A model generated the notes under the pieces. That model did no database searches. It had not been told where the DNA came from and saw only the letters and a program-made list of their open reading frames with translations. From Opisthocomus hoazin (Eukaryota > Chordata > Aves > Opisthocomiformes > Opisthocomidae), in contig NC_134443.1 of assembly GCF_030867145.1 (NCBI RefSeq), forward strand, positions 1,488,001 to 1,552,000: a DNA stretch of 64,000 nt. The letters run 5' to 3'. Both the position numbers and the translations under genes were made by a program. Shown here in pieces: positions 48,891 through 60,810 of this stretch (position 1 is the stretch's first letter; every line of letters starts with the position of its first letter).

Positions 48891-51430
48891 CCACCCCGGG
48901 ATCAGGGTCCGGCTGACGTGGGGCTCGCAGAAGACCCATCTCCCCCTCCCTCACTCGGAGCTCTGCAGCATGCCGGCGTGCCGGCATTGCCGGGGGACGA
49001 GCCGGCGGCGGCACTTCCGCGCCAGCGAGCCGTGAGATGAGCCGCGGAGTTTGATCCCTTGCCGCGTCTGACTCCGATCGTTTTAAGAGCCGAACCGGTG
49101 TCCCCAAACCCTGCGTGGGAGCCCTGCTCCGGCTCGGCTCAGGGGGAGGAACGGCGGCAGGGAGAGACCGAAAGCCGCGGCAAGGAGGGTAGAGACGCTG
49201 CGCCGTGGCACGGGACGCTGCTCTCGGCCTCTTGGCTTTGGAACCGCTCCACAACCGGCTCCTCTCCAGCAAGGAGCAAATGTTTTCCCCACTTTAGGTT
49301 TTTTGGGTGTCTTGAGGTTGGTTTTTTTTTTTTTAATAGGCTGAGGGTGTAGGTGGCTGCGCATCTTGGCAGCCCCGGGACCCCTCGCTCCCACCCGCCG
49401 GCACAGGGCGAGGGAAAGCGACGGCCACTGCCGAGCGGCTGCGCGAAGCCATGGGCCTGCGGTGGGAAGGGAGCTGGTTACTCAGCATTTGGATCCCAAG
49501 AGAGAGCAAGAAAAAAAAATACACGGCTCAAACCGACTTTCCAAAATGCTTTGAGGTTCATAGTGGTGTTCTCGTCCTCGTCTCAGAAATGGCCCAGGCT
49601 GGACCCTTCCCCCGGTTCCAGCCCGTAGCTCACGGAGAGGCGCAGGAGCCCGGCTGCTGCGCGTTGTGACGACTATTTTTATTTTTTATTTCTTTGGATA
49701 CATGATCTCAGTTGATTGGAAAACAAACCCCAGAGAATCCTTGAGGAGAGACGGCAAACAGCCCTTGGTGAGATGACTAATCCCATCTCTAGCTAAACCA
49801 ACAGGCTGCTAAAAATAGCTCCATTTCTAACAATAAATATCATAAAATAACCAACTGACAACAAACAGCCCCAAAAAGCCAAACACTCTGAAAAGTCCAC
49901 TAGAAATAGGTGTCGCGATGGGGGAAGGAGCCAGCGGGAAACTGTGTCACGGAGTCAGAGGGGTGACGACGGCGGGGGAGCCCGTGCCGCCGGCGATGCT
50001 CGGGTGGGATCCGGCCTCTCTGCCGAGCGCGCCTTCCCTCCGCCCGGACGGGGTTACTGGTGTCCCAGTTTGGCTTCTCCCAGATTAACGCCGGGAAAGG
50101 CGCAGGGACCGCGCTCCAGACCCTGAGAGATCCCATCCCGGAGGGGCTGGCTGCGGCCGCGCCACCATCCCGGCCCCCAGCATCCGCTGCGAGCCCCAGA
50201 GCGGGACCCCCGTCCCCAGCTCCGGGCTGCGGGTTCCCCGCGGCGTGCGCTCCCTGCCCGCCGGCCTCGCCGAGCCCGACGCTCGCCGCACGCCTCGGAT
50301 AATTCACGCGCCGGGAACCTCCTCCCACGCCCAGCGCGTTGCAAAACGTCCCCCATCGGCTGAGTCACCGGCATCGGGGAACCTCTTCCCGCCCTCCCGC
50401 GCGGCACGGGGCTCGACGACGCGCCGGCCGCGGCGAGCAGCCCCAATGGGAGCGCACCCCGGCCCCAGCCTCCCAAATTCCCCCCTCAGCTCGGGGAGGT
50501 AACTGGGATTTGGGGGTTTGCGCAGCCCCTTGCGCCGCGGGGAAGCCGGGAGGCCGGCGCGGGGGAACCGCGTGCCGCCGCGAGATGGGTGATGGTTAAC
50601 GGTTACGGGCACGGTGCTGGTGAGAACGCGACGGCTGGCTCGGCTCCCTCGTCGCCGGGAGCTCCGCTGCGGCTGGTTTTGCTCTCCGGGGACGCTGGGA
50701 GCACCTGTATTGGCGGTGCTGTGGCCCAACGGCGCTGGGACACCCTTGTCACCGGTCCCCAGCCCCCTCGCGCGTGGCACAGCCGTCGCTCCGCATCCCC
50801 GTCTGCCGGGGCGTCAGGCGGCATGGCTGCCGGTCCGGGGAACCCGCGGAGCGTCTCCCGTGGAGCCTCTGAGCCCTGGCACGAGGTTTCGCAGTCCCAC
50901 GCGAGCTCCATTTTTATTTTCTCTGCTTTCCGTGGCACGCGGCGGCCCGCCATGCCGCATTCGTCCCCGGGGAAGGAACGCCGAGCCCGCGCCGAGCCCC
51001 AGCCGTGCCGTACGGCGCGTCTCCGGCCGGCGCTCGGCGACGGCAGGACCAGCACCCGCCATGGCCCTGGGTGCAGACGCGGGGTGCAGGCAGGGGGTCC
51101 GCACCCCCAGCCCCGCAGCACCGCCCCGACGCTACGGGTGCACAGCACCGGACCAGGCAGCGAGACGGAGACGGCGCCCGGTCCCCGACCCCCTAAAACT
51201 CAGAGTCTTGCCCCAAACAGCCCCGGGACGGGGTGAGCGCTGCGCCTCGGAGACGCAGAGGGCGAGAGCAGCCCTGTGGCACGGGGGCGAGGGGTCTGCG
51301 GCGGCGCCGGGCGCTGAACCGGGACCCTCCGCCATCTTGGAGCGCCAAGTCCAGCATCCCCGCCGGAGAACAGGCCCTGTGGTTGGGGTGGGGGGTGGGC
51401 AATGGGCCCCGGGGTGGCTTTGGGGGACAC
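48890..51430. other. Intergenic to CpG-rich upstream region
   Basis: Contains an AT-rich island (49670-49915) with a MEF2 consensus, then a long CpG-rich stretch. No coding exon is convincing. A donor-like GGAG/GTAACT at 50497-50506 leaves room for an alternative upstream first exon. Confidence 0.45.
49809..49818 (+). promoter_or_regulatory. MEF2 consensus site in an AT-rich island
   Basis: CTAAAAATAG matches YTAWWWWTAR exactly, inside a non-repetitive AT-rich island of about 240 bases, roughly 2.3 kb upstream of the inferred MEF2D promoter. Confidence 0.45.
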
Positions 51431-51439
51431 GCGTCTAGG

Positions 51440-51930
51440 TGGGCCCCGGGGTTCAGGGCTGGGATGGTGGCACCCGAAGCCCACTGACCCCACTCCCCTG
51501 CGCCTCATGTGTCCCCCCCCAGGAAGCTTCCCCTCCATCACCCCGGTGTGGCGGCGGTGGGGGGTTCAGGGGACCCCACTCCCGTGTGTGTGTGTCTTCC
51601 CCCCCGTGTGGCAGCGGAGGGGGGGTTCAGGGCTGGGCTGGCGACTCCCGAACCCCACCAACCCCACTCCCCTGGGCCTTGTGTGTCCCCCCCTCCCTGG
51701 GAGCTTCCCCTCCATCTCCCCGGTGAGGGCCCGGGGGGGCTTCAGGGCTGGGCTGGTGATGCCCAAACCCCACTGACCCCACTCCCCTGGGCCTCTCCTC
51801 CCCCCCCCCGGGGTGGCAGCGGTGGGGGGGGTTCAGGGCTGGGCTGGTGACACCCGAACCTCACCGACCCCACTCCCCTGGGCCGTGTGTCCCCCCCCCG
51901 GGAAGCTTCGCCTCCATCACCCCGGGGCGG
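51440..51930. repeat. ~120-bp tandem repeat upstream of the inferred MEF2D promoter
   Basis: About four imperfect copies of a unit containing GGTTCAGGGCTGGGCTGGTG, then CCCACTGACCCCACTCCCCT, then GGGAAGCTTCCCCTCCATCA. Confidence 0.85.
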
Positions 51931-52039
51931 CGGGGGGGGGGTGTGTGGATGGAGGAACCCCCCGCGCTGCGTGGGGAAGCACCACCAGAGCGGGGCCGCG
52001 GGAGGCTGGGGGGGGGGGGGGGCAGGAGAGACTCTCCCC

Positions 52040-52164
52040 CCCCCGCCCCGGCCCGCTTGCCCCGCCCCTCCGCGGCCCCGGCCCCGCCCCCGCCCCGCCC
52101 CGCTCCGCCGCCGCCATTGGCTGCCGGGGCCGCGCCGCGTCCTGACGCTGGGCCGGGCCCGGCC
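52040..52164 (+). promoter_or_regulatory. CpG-island promoter, likely MEF2D
   Basis: A run of GC boxes (CCGCCCC) is followed by an inverted CCAAT box (ATTGG, 52116-52120) in GCCGCCATTGGCTG, then GC-rich sequence into a first exon. No TATA box. Assignment to MEF2D is by position: MEF2D is the gene beyond IQGAP3 in the conserved order. Confidence 0.6.
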
Positions 52165-52230
52165 ATGGTCGCTCCCCGCCGGCGCCGCCGCAGCCCCGGG
52201 AGGCGGCTCGGGCTCCGCGCCCCGCTGGAG
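52150..52230 (+). other. Predicted first exon, likely MEF2D 5' UTR
   Basis: The segment ends in a donor CTGGAG/GTGGGT at 52230. It contains an ATG (52165-52167) in good context (GCCATGG) with an Arg-rich open frame of 22 codons to the donor, phase 0. Only the 3' end is defined; the 5' end is a guess. The identity rests on gene order, not sequence recognition. Confidence 0.5.
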
Positions 52231-52489
52231 GTGGGTCCCGGCCCGTCCCCCCCCCCTCCGCGCCCGCCTCGCGTCACACCGGGGGGGGGGGGAAGGGGGG
52301 GCTGCTGATGTTTTTTTTTTCTCGTTCTGCTTTTTTGGGTTGTTTTTTTGCAATTTAATTTTTTTCGTAACGTCTTTGCGATGGTGGCGTTACTTCCGAG
52401 AGCGGAGGGTATGGCCCCCCCTCCCTCCCCGGGCCGCGCCGCCCGCCTCCGGGAGGGCGAGGAGCTCCGGGGGGGCTGTGTTTCGGGGG

Positions 52490-52870
52490 GGGGGGGCTCT
52501 GGTAGACCCGTACCCCTGATAGACCTGTTCCCCCCCGCGGTGAGGGGCCTCCGGTAGACCTGTACCCCGGGGGGGGGAGGCGCTGGTAGTCCCCTACCCC
52601 TGGGGGGGGGCGGGGAGGGGGCTTTGGTAGACCTGTCCCCCCCGCGGTGGGGTGCTCTGGCAGACCTGCAGCCGGGGGTGGGGGGGGTCTGGTAGACTTG
52701 TACTCCGGCGGGGGGGGGGGGGGGGGCTTTGGTAGTCCCCTACCCCTGGGGGGGGGCTTTGGTAGACCTGTCCCCCCCGCGGTGGGGGGCCTCTGGTGGC
52801 CCTGTACCCCTCGGGAGGGGGGGGGGGGCTCTGGTAGACCTGTACCCCCCGCGGTGGGGGGGCACCGGGG
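52490..52870. repeat. G-rich tandem repeat in the first intron
   Basis: About seven to ten imperfect units built on CTCTGGTAGACCTGTACCCC followed by a long G run. It occupies most of the 725-base intron between the two predicted 5' exons. Confidence 0.88.
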
Positions 52871-52955
52871 CTGGGCGCGGAGCCGGCGGGGGCGGAGAGC
52901 ACATCCTCCCCCCCACCCCCATCCTCCTCCTCCTCCTCCTCCCCCCCCCCCACAG

Positions 52956-53056
52956 CCGCTTCAAAACAAACCGTCACCAAAATGGTGCAGAGGTGAAAGG
53001 AGGGAGAGGGAGGAAGGGGAAGAAGCTCGGCTCGGCCTGGGCGCTGCAGGGGACAG
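52956..53056 (+). other. Predicted second exon, likely MEF2D 5' UTR
   Basis: A 101-base segment with a strong acceptor (a long pyrimidine tract and CACAG) and a strong donor (GGACAG/GTGAGG). It is balanced, non-repetitive sequence in a sea of G-runs. It contains a minimal upstream ORF, ATG GTG CAG AGG TGA at 52981-52995, in strong context (AAAATGG). It could instead be read in frame with the exon 1 ATG, which stays open throughout. Not recognised by sequence; assigned by synteny. Confidence 0.55.
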
Positions 53057-56000
53057 GTGAGGGGGGGCACGGGGGGGGGGGGGGGGGGTGTGCTCTGCTC
53101 GGTGGGTGCTGCTGGGGGGGGGGGGGAGAGGAGGCGCTGGGGGGTGCGCACCCCGCTCTGGGGCAGCACCGGTGGCACCCGGTCCCGGTGGGACCCCATC
53201 TTGGTGGGCCCCCCATGGTGGGCGGCCATCCCGGTGGGCCCCCCCACAGCGACAGTCCCCGGACCGCGACACCGCAGCCCCCCCGGCGAGGCCTGGCGGG
53301 GGGACCGAGCGAGAAGCGGGGCCCAGCAGCCTTCGGAGGGTGATGGGTGGGGGGGGTACCCTCCCCGGTGGGGTGGGGGGGGTGATGCTAAGGGTGCTGC
53401 GGGGGGGGGGGGAACGCCGGCGAGGCCGGGGGTGCCGATGGCGGGGGCCGCGGTTTGACGGGCAGGAGCAGCTTTTGGGCGAGCGGGCGGTAAACCGAGT
53501 CCCGGAGCTTCGACGCCTTGGCCGGGTGCCGGCTCCGGAGCCGACAGCTGTGATTGTTTGTTCCTCCCGGCCGGTGACAGCGAGGTGGGGGGCACAGCGA
53601 GGTGGGGGGCACAGTGAGGTGGGGGGCACAGCGAGGTGTCGCGGTGGTGAGTTGGGGGGGGGGTGGCGAAGCCTCCGGCACCGCCGCCGCGGCCTCCCCG
53701 GGACGCCGAGCGTGAGGGGCTGCGCGGGGACGGGACGCGGCGGACGGGGTGTCCCGGCAGCTGGGTGCTGTTTCACAGCTGGAACGCCCGTTTGCCGGCG
53801 CCCCAGCTCCTTCCCGACAGCTCGCCCCTTTGGCTTTGGTGTTGGTTTTTAATTCTTTTTTTAATTTATTTTCTTGTTTTCCTCCCCCCCCCAGTTCCTC
53901 TCGCGCGCGAGAGCAGCCCCGGCGTGGGCACGGCTCTTCCCTCCCTTCCCCCCCTGGCACCCCACGGCTCTGCATGGCCACGGGTTGGGGTGTCCCCCCC
54001 CCCCCCTCATCCTCCCCGGGAGCTGCCATGCGGATTTTACCCAGCGATCCCCCCCCCCCCAAAAAGCAGGCAGGGGGGCAGACACCAGTAAGCAGAGCAC
54101 AACTGGTGCGAATTCTCCCAGGGCAAACCACTTCCACCTGCCCCCCCCCCCCCCCCCCCCCCCCCGCCATGCCACGTAGGGCCCGATCCTGCCCCTCCAA
54201 AGCCCCTTCTCCCACGGCGCCCGGCCCCACGTGGGTTTTCGGGCTGGTGTTGTTGCGCCGAGGTGGGTGCTCTTAAACCCCTGTCCCAGTACAGCCAGCC
54301 CGAAACCTCGCTGCTGGTGGGGACGGGGCTGTGCGTCCGCTCACCCAGGCGAGGGGCTGCGGATTTTGGGTGTAAATAATGTTTATTCTGCATGTTTTTC
54401 CCCCTTCCCTGGGCTGATTCGGTGCCGGCGGCTGCCCGTGTCCCTTGGGAGCTCCAAGGGAGCTGCCTGCCCTGCCCTGGGGATCGCTGCCCGTCGGCTC
54501 CTGAAGGTCACAGACCTCCGGCCGGGCCTCGTGGCTTCTCCTTTCCCCCCCCCCCCCCAAGCCTTGCCCTTCAGCCCCTGCAGTTGTCGTGGCTTTGCCA
54601 GGCCGAGGCATCCGCACTTGCGCTCGGCTCGGAGCAGGTGGCCGATGTCCCCGGCGCGGCGGGGGACGCTGCTCGGGTTTCGCCGGCGCTTGCCAGCGCT
54701 GGTGGCAAAGCGCCGTGGCCGCGGCGGGGATTTGACGCGCTGGTGGTTGAAGGGGCATCAGCTCCTGCGTCTGGTGGCTTGGCTCCGCCATTCCTGCCGC
54801 GGCTCCCTCCCGGCACACGCCGGCTCGGGGGCTCGTCGTGCTGGGTGGTCGCGTCCCCGCCTGTGCCCGGTCCTGCTGGGGGGCTCCGGGGACCTTGGGA
54901 AGTGCCGGCTTCGTCACCGGGTGACCTTGGGCAAGTCCCTTGGCTTCCCCACGCTTCGGTGCTGCTCTCGGGAGGGGGGGGTGGGGGTGTTTAGTGTGTT
55001 TAATCCCCCCCCTGCCGACTCCTCGCTGGTGTGGGGCTCTCAGCTCTGCTTGGGGAGCGCGGCGCGGAGCTGGAAAGCACTGCTGCTATTTTCTCCTGTC
55101 CCAGAGCGGGCAGGGTGGAGGCACGGACGGTGCCGGAGTCGCCCGGGGTGGATTTTTCCCAGGCTGCCAAGTGAAACAAGTGGGGTCTGATTCTCATTTA
55201 ACGCCGCAGCCCTTTACTGCGACGCTGGCAACGTAAAGGAGCCTAAATATGGTCATAAACCACATCCACTTCGAGGTCCCTCCGTGCTGCCAGGGCAGCC
55301 TGACGGCGGCTTTGTGCGAAGGAGAACAAAGCCCAAAGCGGCGGGACGAAAAGCCCGGGGAGCAGGACCGCGGTGCCGGGAGGCGTCGATGCCGGTGCAG
55401 GCCCCGGCTGGCGAAGGAAGGATGAGGGGTGATGGCGCCCGGCTCGTCCCCGAGGACCCGGAGGGCTTTGGTCAGGAGGGGAGGGCTCAGGTATGGCCTC
55501 TGCCACCGTGACCTTGGGCAAATCATTTAAACCTAAAAAAGACATTGCTTTTCCTTCTTCTATCCAAGCTGGAGCGCTTCCCGGGGTCAGGCCGGCATCG
55601 CGGGGAGCGTGCCGGCGGGAACCCGCCGTGGGATGCTGCGTGCCGTCCCCCCGCCGCGATGGGTCGCAGGGCCGCGGCCCGTTCGGGAACGGAGGGGCAA
55701 GTGGGAGAGGGTCCCGCTTCGCCAGACCGCTGCCGCCCCGCCGGGTGCCCGTGGCAGCCCCGTGCCGGCGGAGATGCCGTGCGGAGCCGCGCCGGGGCTC
55801 GCCGGCCCGGGCCAAGCAGCGCCCGAGGCTTGGGAAGCGAGCGGGCAGCATCCCGTTAACACCCGGGAGCGCGGACGGAGGTGGCCCAAGCAGGGGCCGC
55901 GGCGTCGACACCGTGCCGGACTTCCCCATCTGCACCCGGAGCTAAAAATATCCCCTGGGCCTGGCCCCGCGGCCGTCCCGTCCGCTCGGAGGGCGAGCTC

Positions 56001-57009
56001 CCGGGGCCGGGGGCTCTCTCGTGTTTTTAGAGCTATTTCGGCAGCTCCTCGAGGCTGAGCCGGCCGGCGATCCGAGGCGACGCTATCGCCAGCGACAGGC
56101 CTGCCCGCGGGAAGGCACGGCTCTGCCAGTGAGTCAGAGCTGGGGCAGGGAGGAGGAGGAGGAGGAGGAAGGTTGGGGAGGCGCAGAAACCCGCCGGGTG
56201 CCCCCAGCCGCGCTCGCCCTCCCCGTGACGGCAAGACGACGGGACGCATCAGCCCCTCGCCTCCCGGAGACGGTATTTATCTCCCGTCCGACGCGCCTCT
56301 CGAGGGCTTCGGTTTTATTCCCCCCCCCTATTCTTTTTCTTTCCCTTTTTTCCTCTAATTAGAAAAGCTTTCAATAAAAAGCTGATATTTGTTAATCGTT
56401 TTGTTCGATCGGAGCGCAGGCGGTGCCGGGAGACCTCTGGGTTTTTCCCTCTGCCTTGCTGGAGCAGCGGTTTGCTTTTGCTTTCAAGATGGATCTAGCC
56501 GGCGGCTCTGCCTCGGCGGATCTGTCGCTCCGCAGCTCGCGCCCCGCTTTGCTTCGCTCGCCGTCTTCGTTTTTCCCTTTTCCCCCTCGCTCCCGGCGTC
56601 TCCCTGCTTGTAGCTCCCCGCCGCTTGAAAAACGGGACGAGAGCTTCCAGCCTTTTCGAAAAATTAATGATAAGGGCACCCACGTGGAGCGAGGGCGTGT
56701 GAAATACGCGGGAAATCAGTCGGGAGCGATTTATTGGGGGGGGGGGGCTGTACGGTTGCTTTCTCTTAAATGGCGGCTAAAAAGGTGGGGGGAGTGCGGC
56801 CTCGGAGCCGCGCAGGGGGAGTTTTTTGGGGCAGCTCAGCCCGTTTTTGCGTGGTTCGTGCCGAGGCTGGGGGAGGCGGCTGCTCCCCAGTTCCCCCAGC
56901 TGTAGCTGAGCCTCTGTCCCCGTAGGAAAGCGGGGCGGTGGGTATGGGTGGGGTGGGGTGCGTGCTGTGGTGGCTCCTCGCTGCCGGGGTCCGGTCGCGG
57001 TGAGATGCC

Positions 57010-57410
57010 CCGGCTGCGGTTGAGCGCTGGGATGCCGGAGCAGCCGCCGAGGCCCGTTCCCGGTGCCGGCTGGGATGCCGGAGCAGCTGCCGAGGCCCAG
57101 TGCTGGCTGGGATGCCGGAGCAGCCGCCGAGGCCCGTTCCCGGTGCCGGCTGGGATGCTGGAGCAGCTGCTGAGACCCATTCCCGTTCGGGATGCCGGAG
57201 CAGCCGCCGAGGCCCGTTCCTGGTGCTGGCTGGGATGCCGGAGCAGCTGCCGAGGCCCAGTGCTGGCTGGGATGCCGGAGCAGCTGCCGAGGCCCGTTCC
57301 TGGTGCCGGCTGGGATGCTGGAGCAGCCGCCGAGGCCCGTTCCTGGTGCCGGCTGGGATGCTGGAGCAGCCGCCGAGGCCCGTTCCCGGTGCTGCCACGG
57401 TGCTGAATGG
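57010..57410. repeat. Intronic minisatellite, ~45-bp units
   Basis: About eight units of GGGATGCCGGAGCAGCCGCC followed by GAGGCCCGTTCCCGGTGCCG. Some units are shortened. Confidence 0.9.
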
Positions 57411-60400
57411 GGCTTTGAACAGCTCCGTGCCATGCCGGTGCTGGCGGGACCGGGCAAGCCGTGCCGCTGCTCCCCTGCCCGCGGAAGTCAAAGCCCGAAT
57501 CGGCAGGAGCGGTGCCGGGACGGGTGCCTCGGTGAGGACGAGCTGGTGGGGCCGGCCGGTGCTGGCGCCGGGATGCGTCAGGCTCCAGCCACCACCCAGG
57601 AGCCGCCGCGGTGTCCCATGCCGGAGCAGCCGGACCGGACCACGGTTTCGCTCCGTGCCGAGCGGGACGCGTATCGCTTCGTCGTCCTTCACAAGCCGCA
57701 ATTCGCTGTCGGTTTGCCTGGAGCCGGCGCGCGGCCGTGCCCGGTGGCTGCGCACGGAGGGGCTCAGCACCCGCCTCCCCGACCCTCCTCGCTTTAATTG
57801 AACAGCGCTAATTGATATCCAGGGAGGGGGAGCTGAGTCCTCGCCGTCCGGGCTGACGTTGCCCCGACGCCTGGGTCCTGCCGGCGCGAGCGGCTCAAGG
57901 TCAAAGCCGTGCCGCGGCGTCTTCGGGCTGGAGCTGGGCGTGAGCCGGCGCGGGGCTGGAGCGCTCCCGCCTGGAGTCGGTGTCGTTTTGGGGTTGGAAA
58001 GGTGGTAATTAAATGACCTATTTCTGGCCGGGGAGGAAGAGGAGGAGGAGGAATCGTTTCCAGAACTTCAAACAGCTTCCAGCAAGTGTCTGGCGCGAAC
58101 CCAAAACCGCGCCCAGGCGGAGGGGCCTCCCGTCGCCCCCCGGCCGGGATGCTCGGGGCGCGGTGGGGGACCGGCTGCCGCGGGGACGGCCGACCTCCCG
58201 CTGCCACGACGCTGCCGCATCGGCCTTTTTGTGGAAGCAGGCAGGGCAAAAACCACGGCTCTGGAATTTTTTTAATTTTCCTTTTATTTTCCCAGCCCCC
58301 CCCCCTAAAAAATAGTAAAAAGATTTGGGAGGCAGCACCCGAGCCCACCCCAGGGCTGCCAAGGGCTCGCCTCTCGTTGGTTTGTCTGGGCAGGCGGCAA
58401 AGGGATTCCTCCTCCTCTTCCTCCTCTTCCTCCTCCCCTTGCGATGGGGGGGATTGCTTGCATCGCCTGCGAGGCCGGATCCTGCACCCGGCGCTGGGGG
58501 CTGGCGGCAGGAGGGTGCGGCGGAGCTGGCGGGGTGGAAGGTGGTATTGATGGATAGAAGCCGCGGTTATAAATAGCCCCGCTTGGAAGTTTTCATCTTC
58601 CTTTTTCACTGAAAGTGCCTTTTGGAGCAATGTGACTTTGCTCCGTCCCTTTGGAAAGCAGCTGCTTTTTTTTTTTTTCTTATTTTTAAGATGAAACGTT
58701 TTGTGTTTTGTTTTTTTCTTTTTTTTTTTTTTAAAAAGAGAATTTTTCCTTTCCGATTATTGGAAGACTTGAGGGAAAAATTGCTCGGCGCCACAGAAAC
58801 AAAAACCCAGCAGCACATCCCATGTCGTGCAGGTGGGGAAAATGTGCGGGGTCAGATTGGTTTGCTTTGGTTTTCCTGAAAAAAGAAATTGAGCACGGAA
58901 AGTGTTCACGGCGTCGGGGAGTTTTCTATGGCAGCGGTCAAAATTTTGGGGGCTGGGAAAGTGGGGTTTGCTTCAAACCTTCTGCGTCAAGACGAAAAAA
59001 AAAGTAAGCTAAAGAAGTGAAATCAATTGGACGAAGGACTAATGTTTGGTGAAAAACTAGCAACGCTCCTGGGTTTCTGTCTGGAATTTTTCGGTTGTAA
59101 AACCTGAAATCCTCCCCCAGCCCGCGCGGTAACCTTGAGACACGGTGCTGGAGCTTCCACTGCCAGGGAAGGAGGGGGAAAAAAAAAAAAAAAGAAACAA
59201 AAAATATGTGGATGAGTTATTTTGACCAGCCAGACTTTTATTTATTATTTTATTTATTTTTCCCCCCACCAGTGCAGGCACCGGGACCGTCCTATCCCAG
59301 GATCGGGCTCCCGGGCCGCGGTGGCACCCATGGGAGAGAACCTTCTGCAAAGCTCGGGGCTGCGAATAAACGAGGGGGGGGTTTTACCGATCTCGTGGCG
59401 ATCCGGAGGCAGAGAGGGGCCGCGTGGCCTCGTAATGGCGGGTGCACGTGTCTGAATATCGCGATACATGTCCCCGTGGAGCTGGGACCCGCCGGCGCGC
59501 GAGCTCGCTCGCAGCCCCGGGAGGAACGACACGTCTCACCGGGGCGCGGTGTCCTGTGGCACCTTGGGGAGGGGACCCTGGTGCCGCTCGGCCGGACGAG
59601 GCGGTGGCGGCTCGGAGTGGCTGAAAAACCCGGCGATGCCGGAGCCTGGCTCTGCCACCCGGCACTGTCTCCCTGCCCGGCAGCGCGGGGGGGAATTTTA
59701 CCCCTTAAAACTCTGCCGAAGGGAGCTTGGACGTCGGCTCTGGGTGCAGAGCCCGGCGCGCGGCGCTTGGGCCGGTTGAGAACTTGCTGGAAAAACCATT
59801 GGGGGAAAGCAAATGCGGCACCGAGCGTCTCCTCCGGTGCTGACACAGCTGGTGAGGTCGTGGCGGAGGCGAGGAGATGCCTCCGGGCACGGGTATCCCG
59901 GGGGATAAATCCCGTGCTCCCTGGAGTCCCTGCCCTTGGGAAAACCCCGCGACAGCAGCAAAATTCCATCGCTAACTGGGAGCTGGGGCGGGGGAAGAGC
60001 TGGGTGAAGGCAGGGCTTGCTCGGGACGGTGTTTGGCCCGGTGTTGTGGTGAGGGGCAGGGCGTGCGTGCCGGGCTCTCCTCCGCGTGCGTGGACCGGCG
60101 TGGGGGATCCCGGGATTCGGGAGCCGGGCTGCTCCGTCGCTCCTGGGTGCCAGGCTTTCCCGGCAAGCTCAAGGCGTCGCTGGGTGTCTCGCCCCGCGTG
60201 GCTTTCGGCGACTCGATGCCCCGGCTCCTGGGTTTTGGACGCGGGGAGCGATGGCGCATCCATCGCCAACCTCCCCTGGCTCGGCGCGGCCGTCCTTCCC
60301 ACGCGCCGGCAGCGAGCCGCCGGGAAAACTTAGCACCTCTCGACTCGCTCGTTCAAAAATATCCCCGGCCGCGCGCGGGTGCCGCTGCCAAGCCGGGGAG

Positions 60401-60644
60401 CGGAGCCGGCGCTGCCTCTTTGCAGAAATCTGTCGCCTCGCTCGGCGGTGGGGAGGTGGGGAGCGGCGCAGCGCCGAGCCCCGGCGCTTTCGAAAATAGA
60501 AGCGGAACAAATGGTTGGAGCGGGACGCCGGTGGCGAAGGCAGCCAAGCCGCTCCCCGCGGCAGCTGGCGGCTGGTGCGCCGCTTCGTGCTCCCTCCATC
60601 AACCCCTCTCCCCAGAGCTGGCGTTTTAGGGTGGGTGAGTGGGT

Positions 60645-60810
60645 GGGGGAACCAGGCTGCCCAGGGCGGTGGGGGGGTCCCCATCCCTGGAGGGGCTCAG
60701 TTAAGTGTAGACGTGGCGCTTGGGGACGTGGTTTGGCAGGCGTGGGGGTGTTGGGTTGGCGGTTGGACTTGATCTTGGAGGTCTTTGCCAACCTTAACGG
60801 TTTGATGATC
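60645..60810 (+). mobile_element. CR1 LINE 3' fragment
   Basis: Short, older CR1 3' piece: CCAGGCTGCCCAGGGCGGTG, CATCCCTGGAGGGGCTCAG and GGTTGGACTTGATCTTGGAG. Confidence 0.88.
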
